A stretch of 7,696 bases of DNA from Bradyrhizobium sp. (GTDB taxonomy: Bacteria > Pseudomonadota > Alphaproteobacteria > Rhizobiales > Xanthobacteraceae). The translations under genes and the position numbers were made by a program. Positions 1 through 5,491 of the stretch are shown piece after piece. Under the pieces are notes generated by a model that worked only from the letters and a program-made list of their open reading frames with translations, was not told where the DNA came from and ran no database searches. Location of the stretch: assembly GCA_028290165.1 (NCBI GenBank), contig JAQGKJ010000330.1, positions 1 to 7,696 of the forward strand, written 5' to 3'. How positions within the stretch are numbered: the stretch's first letter is position 1; every line of letters begins with the position of its first letter.

Positions 1-18
1 AAACGGGGACACCAAGTG

Positions 19-266
19 TTAGATTCGATCCACTAGAGGATCGGGAGGTGGCCATCCGCAGTCGGGCACATTAGCGAAGTAGAGCAGCCATTGTTCTACG
101 ACGTCCTCTGGCCACCCCGGCAGATCCTTTTGAATATCTTCAATCGAAAACATGCGATCAGCTCTTGCCTCCGGTACGTCGGGCTCCAAACCGGAGCCAT
201 GCTGAAAAAAGCGAGGTTGGCACCCGTGAGCGCTCCTTTATCGATGAAAAGGACGATAGCTTTCAC
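19..266 (-). pseudogene. Broken small gene, conserved rhizobial 'LPGWP' protein (frameshifted)
   Basis: Reading the minus strand, a GTG at 266 opens a frame (VKAIVLFIDKGALTGANL...) that leaves register near an A6/T6 run at 205-210. The continuation in another frame reads LEPDVPEARADRMFSI, then DLPGWPEDVVEQWLLYFAN and GWPPPDPL, and stops at 19-21. If the gene is intact instead, the only ATG in the second frame is at 153, giving 44 residues. The LPGWP(D/E)DV(I/V)EQWLLYFAN pattern resembles small uncharacterised proteins that I associate with accessory DNA of Bradyrhizobium; those continue past GWPPPDPL, so this copy also looks cut short at its C-terminus. The GTG lies only five bases after the stop of the preceding small gene, as in a coupled pair. 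No function is known to me. The join at the T-run is inference; the second-frame segment is seen directly. Confidence 0.5.
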
Positions 267-271
267 GCGGG

Positions 272-539
272 TCAAGGTCTCAGTTGGCGTTTTGGAATAT
301 CCCGCCAAGAAGTGGCATCTCGAGACGACCACCGTTTCTTTTTTGCAGGCGTGGACGATGTCCACGCTTGACGGTCGTCGTGCTTCGGTGGCGAAGGCGA
401 AATCACTGGTGCGTCTAAGGATAGCACAACACGGATTTGTCCCTCGCTGTCGATGACGACCTCCGCTGCGCCAGCTTCCTTGGCGGCGCGGATCGCGGGC
501 AATCTCAGCTTGAGTAACCTTGGCAGGACGACGAGGCAT
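272..539 (-). pseudogene. Broken small gene, 'RAAKEAGAAEVVI' accessory protein (frameshifted)
   Basis: The minus strand from ATG 539 reads MPRRPAKVTQAEIAR, then loses sense. Another frame picks up at once as IRAAKEAGAAEVVIDSEG followed by QIRVVLSLDAP and runs to a stop at 272-274. Joining them needs a two-base change in the CG-rich stretch at about 491-499: the sequence fits the family if a CG dinucleotide was lost. Small proteins with this 'VTQA(E/D)IARAIRAAKEAGAAEVVI' pattern are, from memory, common in Bradyrhizobium accessory regions, often just before a phage-type integrase; no integrase is visible here. The tail after LDAP (Lys/Trp/Ser-rich) does not look like the family and may be a further lost register. 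No clear ribosome-binding site precedes ATG 539 or the in-frame ATG at 551. A sequencing error is possible but a pseudogene is likelier given the equally damaged neighbour. Confidence 0.5.
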
Positions 540-890
540 GGAGCGCACCATATGGGATCGTCGTCGAGACCGGCACTGCCCCGCAGCGCTCGTCGAAAAG
601 CGTGACGATCGGCAATTGTTCGGAGCTTTTTTGGATGCCAACGACCATTCGATCCCGGATCTGAAACATCCTTACTGAAATAACGCGGCGTCTTGGATTG
701 GCCAGAGCTGTGAAGCTTTGATCGAGGATTCGGCGACCTTAGGGCAAGAAAACGTGCTGTGGCGAGCTACCCGCCTGCATTTCTGCGGCGCACCACTTTC
801 GAGGAATTTCAACGAATTACGCAGACGCAAAGGTGCTTTTCAAGCAACTTGCGAAATGAAAAATATTATATATCAATGAGTTACGCGCCT
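540..890. other. Stretch without a convincing gene
   Basis: I see no recognisable coding region here on either strand. The best candidate is a 54-residue minus-strand frame from ATG 669 to a stop at 505-507 (starts MFQIRDRMVVGIQ), which overlaps the start of the next broken gene and matches nothing I know. The part next to the tRNA (about 855-880) is markedly AT-rich (aaaaatattatatatcaat) compared with the rest of the window. There is a very small inverted repeat (caag-caa-cttg) near 845-855 but no clear terminator. A fragmentary character and lower GC fit decayed accessory DNA. Confidence 0.4.
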
Positions 891-975
891 TGGTGCGCTC
901 GGAGGGACTCGAACCCCCACGATGTTACTCACTGCCACCTCAAGGCAGCGCGTCTACCAATTCCGCCACGAGCGC
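891..975 (-). tRNA. tRNA-Leu (anticodon GAG)
   Basis: The minus strand folds as a class II tRNA of 85 nt including an encoded CCA. The acceptor arms are GCGCTCG (969-975) and CGAGCGC (895-901), followed by A and CCA (891-893). The D-arm carries GAATTGGTAGAC, the usual tRNA-Leu D-loop. The anticodon stem CTGCC/GGCAG closes loop TTGAGGT, giving anticodon GAG, which reads CUC and CUU leucine codons. A long variable arm (TGAGTAACATCGT) and a T-arm with TTCGAGT complete the cloverleaf. The 3' end points towards the decayed region at 1-890. tRNA-Leu genes are frequent integration sites for mobile elements, although I see no duplicated tRNA 3' end in the window. Confidence 0.96.
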
Positions 976-998
976 TTTGTCAGATCGGTACGGGATTT

Positions 999-1021
999 GC
1001 GCCGGACCGGATCAGCGGCGC
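999..1021. other. Small inverted repeat between FliN gene and tRNA
   Basis: The arms gcgccg (999-1004) and cggcgc (1016-1021) are perfectly complementary around an 11-base spacer. The repeat lies in the 100-base gap between the FliN-type gene and tRNA-Leu, both on the minus strand. It may help end transcription from the FliN gene, but no run of T follows, so a classical terminator is not shown. Confidence 0.25.
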
Positions 1022-1075
1022 GGGATGTAACAAATCAGGGATGGGGGGACAAGGGCTGCGAAGTCAGCAGTCCGG

Positions 1076-1345
1076 CTATCGGCTACCCGGCGATTTCGGC
1101 AGCATTTGCTTGACTTCGACCGCGATGCGGTTGCGGTCGACCAGCACCACGCCGCTGGCGATCGGCAGGTTGTTGGCGAGGATCTTGACCTCGTCCGCCT
1201 CGGTGGCGTCCAGTTCGATGATGGCGCCGCGGCTCAGCCGCATTACCTGATGGATGGGCATCGTGGTGGTCCCGAGGACCACCATGAGGTCAACGCTGAC
1301 TTTATCGAGGGTTGGCACTGGGGTGAGCGACCTGAACTGAAGCAT
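1076..1345 (-). CDS. fliN: FliN-type flagellar motor switch protein (SpoA domain), short
   Basis: This 89-residue protein is almost entirely one FliN/SpoA C-terminal domain (surface presentation of antigens family). It contains VSVDLMVVLGTTTMPIHQVM (about residues 15-34), then LSRGAIIELD, the DEVKILANN segment, and a VVLVDRNRIAVEV strand near the end, all hallmarks of the FliN core. In flagella, FliN sits in the cytoplasmic C-ring with FliM and FliG and helps CheY-dependent switching of rotation. It is at the short end for the family because the N-terminal extension is nearly absent. The ATG at 1345 has no obvious Shine-Dalgarno sequence, and a GTG a few codons downstream is an alternative start. 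No other flagellar genes are visible: the neighbours are tRNA-Leu and, divergently, lipB. It could be the main FliN or a stand-alone paralogue. Confidence 0.82.
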   Translation of the reverse strand: MLQFRSLTPVPTLDKVSVDLMVVLGTTTMPIHQVMRLSRGAIIELDATEADEVKILANNLPIASGVVLVDRNRIAVEVKQMLPKSPGSR

Positions 1346-1354
1346 GCAAAATTG

Positions 1355-1374
1355 CGTGGTTAGAGATCACCACG
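1355..1374. promoter_or_regulatory. Dyad in the divergent fliN/lipB promoter gap
   Basis: Only 42 bases separate the divergent start codons of the FliN-type gene (1345) and lipB (1388). Nearly half of that gap is a perfect six-base inverted repeat, cgtggt-tagagatc-accacg. It could be an operator serving one or both promoters, or a hairpin in the lipB leader. No factor can be assigned, and a dyad of this size can occur by chance. Confidence 0.3.
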
Positions 1375-1387
1375 TTATGGTTAGCCA

Positions 1388-2113
1388 ATGGTTAATGACC
1401 GCCAAAGCCTTGATTTGACGCCGATCTCGCTGGCCGCCGGCGGCGCGGTGGAATGGCGGATATCGAAGGCGCCGGTGCCCTATCCCGAGGCTGTCGCGGC
1501 CATGGAAGCGCGCGTTGCGGCAATTGCGGCGAATCAAGCGCCCGAACTGGTCTGGCTGTTGGAGCATCCCCCGCTCTACACCTCCGGTACCCGTGGCAAG
1601 GCGGCCGACCTGCTCGACCCCCGCTTTCCGATGTTTGCGAGCGGACGCGGCGGGCAGCTCACCTATCACGGCCCGGGCCAGCGGGTGGCCTATGTGATGC
1701 TCGACCTGAAGCGGCGGCGTCCGGACGTGCGGGCCTATGTGGCGGGTCTCGAGGAGTGGATCATCCGGACGCTCGCCGCCTTCAATGTGCGCGGCGAGCG
1801 CCGCGAGGATCGCGTCGGCGTCTGGGTGAGCCGGCCGGACAAGGGTGCGGGCTTCGAAGACAAGATCGCCGCGATCGGCGTGCGGCTGCGGCGCTGGGTC
1901 TCGTTCCACGGCATATCCATCAATGTGGAACCCGACCTGACCCACTTCGACGCAATCGTGCCCTGTGGCGTCGCGGACCCCCGCTACGGCGTCACCAGTT
2001 TGGTCGATCTCGGCCATCCCCTGACCATGGCCGACGTCGATATCGCGCTCCGGCAAGGATTCGAGCACGTGTTCGGCGCCGTGCAAGCTGCACTGCCGGA
2101 ACCGACGGTTTGA
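1388..2113 (+). CDS. lipB: Octanoyltransferase LipB
   Basis: LipB moves an octanoyl group from acyl carrier protein onto the lipoyl domains of 2-oxoacid dehydrogenases and the glycine cleavage H protein. This is the first step of endogenous lipoate synthesis in the cytoplasm; LipA then inserts sulphur. The 241-residue protein carries the family motifs: [11 protein letters not shown] (57-67), the signature [12 protein letters not shown] (87-98), the active-site lysine in DKIAAIGV (Lys159) and the catalytic cysteine in PCGV (Cys193). The spacing between Lys and Cys is the same as in the E. coli enzyme (Lys135/Cys169). It is about 25-30 residues longer than the E. coli protein, mainly at the N-terminus, which is usual in alphaproteobacteria. 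ATG 1388 is the first good start after the divergent FliN gene; the ribosome-binding site is weak. It converges with the next gene, 37 bases downstream. No lipA is in view. Confidence 0.95.
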   Translation: MVNDRQSLDLTPISLAAGGAVEWRISKAPVPYPEAVAAMEARVAAIAANQAPELVWLLEHPPLYTSGTRGKAADLLDPRFPMFASGRGGQLTYHGPGQRVAYVMLDLKRRRPDVRAYVAGLEEWIIRTLAAFNVRGERREDRVGVWVSRPDKGAGFEDKIAAIGVRLRRWVSFHGISINVEPDLTHFDAIVPCGVADPRYGVTSLVDLGHPLTMADVDIALRQGFEHVFGAVQAALPEPTV

Positions 2114-2150
2114 CCCTGGCTGCAGCCGCACCGCGTGGCCGGGAAAAGCC

Positions 2151-2441
2151 TCACCAATAGATCCCATGCCGGTGAAGCTCGTAAATCACGCGCGCCTCAG
2201 TCGAGACGTTCCTGCGCTTGGGTTTCACTTCAGCCGCTCTGTCGGCCTTTGGCGCGGACGCCTTGCCTGATTCGGGCGGTTTCACTGTTTCCGAGGCGGC
2301 CGGCTGATCGACGGTCTTTTCCGCGGCCGTCGGCTGCTCGACGGGTTGTTCGCTCGAAGCGAGGCTGAGACTTCTCGATGGCCCGGCCTGGGCCGCGGCG
2401 GATACCAGCACCATCGCGGAGATCAGGATGAGTTTTCGCAT
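2151..2441 (-). CDS. Small secreted protein of unknown function
   Basis: The predicted product has 96 residues. It begins MRKLILISAMVLVSAAAQA, a clear Sec signal peptide with a likely cut after AQA (residue 19). A low-complexity Ala/Pro/Glu/Lys-rich middle follows (about 20-75), and then a short ordered end with PKRR and VIYELHRHGIYW. The start at 2441 is chosen over longer in-frame starts because a strong AGGAGGG lies about five bases upstream. The aromatic C-terminal tail resembles, from memory, small exported proteins conserved in Bradyrhizobium and relatives. Its conservation beside a flexible linker suggests the tail is the functional part, perhaps a binding motif in the periplasm. It ends close to the 3' end of lipB on the other strand. 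No function is known. Confidence 0.75.
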   Translation of the reverse strand: MRKLILISAMVLVSAAAQAGPSRSLSLASSEQPVEQPTAAEKTVDQPAASETVKPPESGKASAPKADRAAEVKPKRRNVSTEARVIYELHRHGIYW

Positions 2442-2504
2442 GCCACCCTCCTCTGTTGATGCCGCTGTCGATAGCCTCTGCCGGTTTCCGGATATCTTCA
2501 CGGT

Positions 2505-2525
2505 CGACGAAAAATGGTTTCGTCG
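2505..2525. terminator. Perfect 8-bp hairpin, possible terminator or leader structure
   Basis: The arms cgacgaaa (2505-2512) and tttcgtcg (2518-2525) pair perfectly around a five-base loop. The hairpin lies downstream of the class II aldolase stop and about 60 bases upstream of the small secreted protein start, all on the minus strand. No T-run follows on the minus strand, so it may be a processing or leader structure, not a classical terminator. A second, weaker hairpin (2535-2552, arms aacgg/ccgtt) lies closer to the aldolase stop and is followed on the minus strand by TTTT. Confidence 0.4.
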
Positions 2526-2585
2526 GCGCATCAAAACGGTTTCAACCCCGTTCAACTCTCGTTTTCGTGATGATGGCGACCGCGC

Positions 2586-3458
2586 CTACTTCGCAAGCGT
2601 GGGAGCGACACGCATCTTCCACAGGTTCCAGATCCGGTCGAGCACGGCGAAATTGACAGCGTCGGCTTTCGCGCCCTCCCCCGGCGTCAGGTAATTGATC
2701 TCGCCACCGAGCGCGACGGCTTGCGACTGCAGGCGGGCGTTGACGTCCGTATAGTAGGCGCGGAAAACGGCCATCTTGACGGCGGGCCCCACGGTCACGT
2801 CGCCGTGGCCGCGCATCAGCACCACCGGCTTGTCGCCGAGCACTTGTGCCAGCGATTTGCCGCGCGGGGGATCGCGGACCAGCATGTCGGTCTCGCCAAA
2901 TTCCTTCCTGATCTCCCATACCGGTACGCCGGCGGCGAGGAACGCGGCGTTATGAAACATCGGCCGCAAAGCCACCTGGCTCACGCCGAAGGGAATGACG
3001 CCCGGCGAATGGGTATGGACCACCGCCATCACGTCCGTCCGCGCCTTGTAGATTTCGCTGTGAATGAAGCGCTCCAGGAACAAGGATCGGCCTTTGGCGT
3101 CCACGGCATTGCCGTCGAGATCGAACTCCATGATGTCGTCGGCGGTGACCAGCGCTGGCGCCAGCGAGCGCGACATCCAAAAGCGGTTGGGGTTGGCGGG
3201 ATCGCGCGCGCTGACGTGGCCGAAACCATCGAGCACGCCGAACTCGGCGAGGATCCGGCTGCCGACCACGATATCCTCGATCACAGCGGCATCGGCGCTT
3301 GATGCGGGAGCGGCCGGAGTTTGGGCCTGCGTTTGCGCCAAACTGGCCGCCAGCACCAACGCCGCAACCGCTCCGAGGCGCGCGAGCCGATCGCTCGCGC
3401 GTGCCTTGATTCGCTGGCCAGAGCTGACAGCCAATTTCATTGTCAACGTCGTCGTCAT
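2586..3458 (-). CDS. Exported class II aldolase/adducin-family protein
   Basis: This 290-residue protein has the class II aldolase (FucA/AraD) fold signature. It shows GFGHVSARDP (about 78-87), then IHSEIY with the presumed catalytic Glu135, the metal pair His148/His150 in VVHTHSP, and the third metal ligand His218 in MRGHGD, matching Glu73, His92, His94 and His155 of FucA. Such enzymes cleave or isomerise sugar phosphates and related hydroxy-acids at a Zn2+ site; the substrate here cannot be told. Unusually, the N-terminus is a long signal peptide: a basic region (RIKARASDRLAR), a hydrophobic core (AVAALVLAASLA) and a likely cut near TQAQ (residue 46), pointing to the periplasm. ATG 3458 is preferred over a GTG at 3518 because GGTGGAG lies just upstream. 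No twin-Arg motif is evident. It is divergent from the cupin gene. Confidence 0.85.
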   Translation of the reverse strand: MTTTLTMKLAVSSGQRIKARASDRLARLGAVAALVLAASLAQTQAQTPAAPASSADAAVIEDIVVGSRILAEFGVLDGFGHVSARDPANPNRFWMSRSLAPALVTADDIMEFDLDGNAVDAKGRSLFLERFIHSEIYKARTDVMAVVHTHSPGVIPFGVSQVALRPMFHNAAFLAAGVPVWEIRKEFGETDMLVRDPPRGKSLAQVLGDKPVVLMRGHGDVTVGPAVKMAVFRAYYTDVNARLQSQAVALGGEINYLTPGEGAKADAVNFAVLDRIWNLWKMRVAPTLAK

Positions 3459-3633
3459 TGTCGTCTCCACCGCTGAGCTTCTATGGTTGGTTTGCAAGTT
3501 ATCCGAAGCGCAGCGCACCGCGCTAGCTCCTCGTCAGGAACTGCCCCTGAAGTTACTATCGCGCGCTGCCGAGCGAGGGTATTGTTTGGCGTTGCCGCCC
3601 TTGTGCGGCGTTCGCCGACGAAAGCAAAGCGCC
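3459..3633. promoter_or_regulatory. Divergent promoter region, aldolase/cupin
   Basis: These 175 bases separate the divergent starts of the aldolase-family gene and the cupin gene and must hold both promoters. I cannot place -35/-10 boxes with confidence. A small inverted repeat, agcgc-acc-gcgct (3512-3524), lies near the middle and is a weak operator candidate. No small gene is evident. Confidence 0.4.
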
Positions 3634-4062
3634 ATGCCTGAAATCATCGACCTCGGCTCGCTCAAGCTGAAATTTCTGCAAAGCAGGGATGACACCGCGG
3701 GCAGCGTCGACGTGTTCGAGATGACCGTGCAGCCGAACGCGCGCATGCCGATACCGCACTACCACGATAGCTGGGACGAGACGATCTATGGGCTTGCGGG
3801 CATAATGACCTTCCGACTTGGCCGCAACGATATCGACGTGACCCCAGGCGAAACCGTCTTCATCAAACGCGGCATCGTGCACGGCTTTACCAATCGCACG
3901 TCAGCGCCGGCGTCATGTCTTTGCATCCTCACCCCCGGCGTGCTCGGCCCGCAGTATTTCAGGGACGTTGCAGGTCTTTTGGCGGACGGTGCGCCCGACC
4001 CGGCACGGATGAAGGAAACCATGCTGCGCTACGGGCTCATACCCGCGCCGCCTTCTTCCTAA
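3634..4062 (+). CDS. Small cupin-domain protein
   Basis: The product has 142 residues and a single cupin_2-type beta barrel. Motif 1 is PHYHDSWDETIYGLAG (41-56), giving metal ligands His42, His44 and Glu49. Motif 2 is PGETVFIKRGIVHGF (71-85), giving His83. All four ligands of a metal-binding cupin are present, so it could be a metal-dependent isomerase, dioxygenase or sensor. No substrate can be inferred. The C-terminal 40 residues (PGVLGPQYFRDVAGLL onwards) form a helical tail seen, from memory, in related alphaproteobacterial cupins. ATG 3634 is chosen because homology begins there; the frame is open upstream to 3064, but that part is antisense to the aldolase gene. The ribosome-binding site is poor (gaaagc). 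It is divergent from the exported aldolase-family gene, which may hint at shared control. Confidence 0.82.
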   Translation: MPEIIDLGSLKLKFLQSRDDTAGSVDVFEMTVQPNARMPIPHYHDSWDETIYGLAGIMTFRLGRNDIDVTPGETVFIKRGIVHGFTNRTSAPASCLCILTPGVLGPQYFRDVAGLLADGAPDPARMKETMLRYGLIPAPPSS

Positions 4063-4177
4063 GCGGAAAACTCAACACTTCACGCCCCGATCACTGCTGC
4101 GTGTTCAGAGGCAGCAAGGGAGGAACCACAAAGCCTTGCGCAGGTTTTCCGTCGGGCTGGGCTCTCGGGGAGCCACT
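4063..4177 (+). promoter_or_regulatory. Gap upstream of doxX with hairpin over the ribosome-binding site
   Basis: This 115-base gap precedes the DoxX gene. At 4160-4174 the inverted repeat ggctc-tcggg-gagcc includes the GGGGAG ribosome-binding site that sits seven bases before ATG 4178, so an RNA hairpin could mask it. The arms are only five bases, so this is a suggestion only. No promoter boxes are clear. Confidence 0.3.
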
Positions 4178-4645
4178 ATGAATCTCGATCGTTTGGAAAA
4201 ATTTACGCCGGAAATGTTGAGCGTCGTTCGTTTCGTCGTTGCGCTTCTTTTCCTGGAGCACGGCAGCGCGAAATTGCTGGGGTTCCCACCGCCGCCGAGT
4301 GGCACGCCCGCGCTCATGACCCTGATGTGGCTTCAAGGGGCGATCGAATTGGTCGGCGGCGCGCTATTGGCCATCGGTCTCTTTAGCCGGCCCGTCGCCT
4401 TCATTCTGGCGGGCGATATGGCGGTTGCCTACTTCATGGCGCATGCCCCAAAAAGTTTCTTTCCGATGCTCAACGGCGGCGATGGCGCAATCCTCTATTG
4501 CTTCTTCTTCCTGCTGTTTTTCGTCGCCGGACCCGGCCGATGGAGCGTCGATAGCGAAGTGCTCGAAGGTTACGCTGGCGACGACCAGCGCGCTCGCGCC
4601 GAGCATCACGGCGAGAGAACGGCCCAGGCCGCCGGCCGCCGGTGA
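4178..4645 (+). CDS. DoxX-family membrane protein
   Basis: This 155-residue inner-membrane protein has four predicted helices at about 12-35, 47-69, 72-90 and 102-119. Family hallmarks are FLEHGSAKLLGFP near the first helix, the ELVGGALLAIGLFSRPVAF stretch, and GDGAILYCFFFLLFF before GPGRW at the end of the core. DoxX-like proteins are poorly understood; some act with thiosulfate or sulfur oxidation or oxidative-stress functions, but no such partner is visible here. ATG 4178 is chosen over an in-frame ATG at 4136 because GGGGAG lies seven bases upstream and the family core starts there. After GRWSVD (about 126) the remaining 30 residues are polar, Arg/Ala-rich and unlike the family. They may be a read-through tail created by loss of the original stop, and they overlap a possible minus-strand gene. 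Confidence 0.83.
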   Translation: MNLDRLEKFTPEMLSVVRFVVALLFLEHGSAKLLGFPPPPSGTPALMTLMWLQGAIELVGGALLAIGLFSRPVAFILAGDMAVAYFMAHAPKSFFPMLNGGDGAILYCFFFLLFFVAGPGRWSVDSEVLEGYAGDDQRARAEHHGERTAQAAGRR

Positions 4646-4801
4646 GATGAGATAGACTAGCCGCCGCCTTCCCAGATTTTCGGCAGGCAGCACCAGAACC
4701 GCTGGCGGCGGCGCGGCTATTTGCGATCTCACGCTTCGTTGAAGAGAAATCAGGAACGCCTTTTCGAGGGGGTCGTTGGGCTTGGTAATCCAGTTGTTCA
4801 T
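4364..4801 (-). CDS. Possible small membrane protein opposite doxX 3' end (uncertain)
   Basis: An ATG at 4801 opens a 145-residue minus-strand frame. Its first ~85 residues look protein-like: an amphipathic start (MNNWITKPNDPLEKAFLISL), a basic RRRLVYL, then one hydrophobic segment (SLAVMLGASALVVASVTF, 62-79) that could span the membrane, with GC-rich third positions. From about residue 86 it becomes Glu/Lys-rich and runs antisense to the DoxX core, so that part is probably not meaningful. If real, the gene would end near 4540 in intact relatives and would converge with doxX. Against it: no clear ribosome-binding site, its start is only 17 bases from the divergent gene at 4819, and high-GC antisense frames are often open by chance. 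I do not recognise the family. Confidence 0.25.
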   Translation of the reverse strand: MNNWITKPNDPLEKAFLISLQRSVRSQIAAPPPAVLVLPAENLGRRRLVYLISPAAGGLGRSLAVMLGASALVVASVTFEHFAIDAPSAGSGDEKQQEEEAIEDCAIAAVEHRKETFWGMRHEVGNRHIARQNEGDGPAKETDGQ

Positions 4802-4818
4802 CTTGATGGAGATTACCA

Positions 4819-5148
4819 ATGCCCAGACTCACCCTTCTCACCGCAGGTTTTCTTGCCGCGATCCTGGCAACTCCAGTGGCGGCGCAAGAGGCAACTCAGG
4901 AACCGGGCGCGATGGCCCAGCACTACCCGCAGGTGGATTATCTCACTGGCGGCTATGGGCATCGATTCACGCCGGGACCACGCTACTACTATCGTCATCG
5001 CTATTATGGGCCCGGACCCGCTGAATGGGCGGTTGGCCCGGTGGGAGCAGGACTTGCGATTGCGGCGGCGCCCTTCGGCGGCTACGGCCCTTACTCTTAC
5101 TACGGCTACCGCCCTTACGCTTACTACTACGACGGCCCGGAATACTGA
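4819..5148 (+). CDS. Tyr/Gly/Pro-rich exported protein
   Basis: This 109-residue protein starts with a Sec signal peptide (LTLLTAGFLAAILATPVAA) with a likely cut after VAA at residue 22. The mature part is rich in Tyr, Gly, Pro and Arg, with short tandem aromatic motifs such as RYYYRHRYYGPGP, YGPYSYYGY and YRPYAYYYDG towards the C-terminus, and one hydrophobic patch (VGAGLAIAAAPFGG). ATG 4819 is supported by GGAGA about seven bases upstream. Small secreted YG-rich proteins of this type are common in Bradyrhizobium and other Rhizobiales and are usually annotated as hypothetical; a role at the cell envelope is plausible from composition but not shown. It stands between doxX on the same strand and the convergent acylphosphatase gene. 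Confidence 0.78.
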   Translation: MPRLTLLTAGFLAAILATPVAAQEATQEPGAMAQHYPQVDYLTGGYGHRFTPGPRYYYRHRYYGPGPAEWAVGPVGAGLAIAAAPFGGYGPYSYYGYRPYAYYYDGPEY

Positions 5149-5165
5149 ACGCCGAGGCGAGGCGT
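5149..5165. terminator. Weak inverted repeat between convergent genes
   Basis: The arms acgcc and ggcgt flank a seven-base loop directly after the stop of the Tyr-rich protein gene, in the 43-base gap before the 3' end of the acylphosphatase gene. It could be a shared terminator, but the stem is only five base pairs and there is no T-run. Confidence 0.2.
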
Positions 5166-5191
5166 AAGCCTGCGAGAACGGGCCGCCAGCC

Positions 5192-5491
5192 CTACGCCGT
5201 CGGCAGCACCGAAAACCGCTCTCGTGGGCGCCGCAAGTTCAGTGCGTCGGGTTGCGCGGGCTCTTCCTGGATGGCCTCAACCCGCGCCGATGACGGCCCT
5301 CGCCGGCACCGCGCGATCATGTCAGCCACGGCATCCGGCGGCCCCGAAAACAGGGCCTCGACGCTGCCGTCGTGGCGGTTGCGCACCCAGCCCTCGAGCC
5401 CGTGCGACCTCGCCCGGTGCTCGACCCAGGCGCGGTAGCCGACGCCCTGCACCTGGCCGCTGATCCTCACTTGGCGGATCGCGCCGCTCAT
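5192..5491 (-). CDS. acyP: Acylphosphatase
   Basis: Acylphosphatase hydrolyses the carboxyl-phosphate bond of small acyl phosphates such as acetyl phosphate or carbamoyl phosphate. The 99-residue protein matches the family length. It has the signature VQGVGYRAW with the phosphate-binding Arg20, and [13 protein letters not shown] with the catalytic Asn38. The ATG at 5491 shares its A with the TAA stop of the upstream oxaloacetate decarboxylase gene (TAATG), so the two are almost certainly cotranscribed and translationally coupled. The physiological substrate is unknown, as for most bacterial acylphosphatases; the neighbours suggest central carbon or propionate metabolism, but that is inference from position only. 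Confidence 0.93.
   Translation of the reverse strand: MSGAIRQVRISGQVQGVGYRAWVEHRARSHGLEGWVRNRHDGSVEALFSGPPDAVADMIARCRRGPSSARVEAIQEEPAQPDALNLRRPRERFSVLPTA

Noticed and set aside
1..40. T-loop-like string gattcgatcc near the left edge, considered as a tRNA remnant or attachment site
   Set aside because: It is in the opposite orientation to tRNA-Leu, matches only a few bases and has no acceptor or anticodon arm.
96..641. 181-residue minus-strand open frame across the broken accessory genes
   Set aside because: Only its MPRRPAKVTQAEIAR segment and, doubtfully, VKAIVLFIDKGAL look meaningful; the rest is out of register with the recognisable parts, so it is not one gene.
759..1250. Long plus-strand open frame over tRNA-Leu and the FliN gene
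   Set aside because: It contains the antisense translation of the tRNA (RRDSNPHDVTHC) and lies opposite a recognisable FliN protein.
1367..2167. 266-residue minus-strand open frame opposite lipB
   Set aside because: It is His/Arg/Gly-rich antisense of a clear LipB with all catalytic residues; high GC keeps antisense frames open.
2721..3302. 193-residue plus-strand open frame opposite the aldolase gene
   Set aside because: Antisense to a protein with intact class II aldolase motifs; no recognisable family features of its own.
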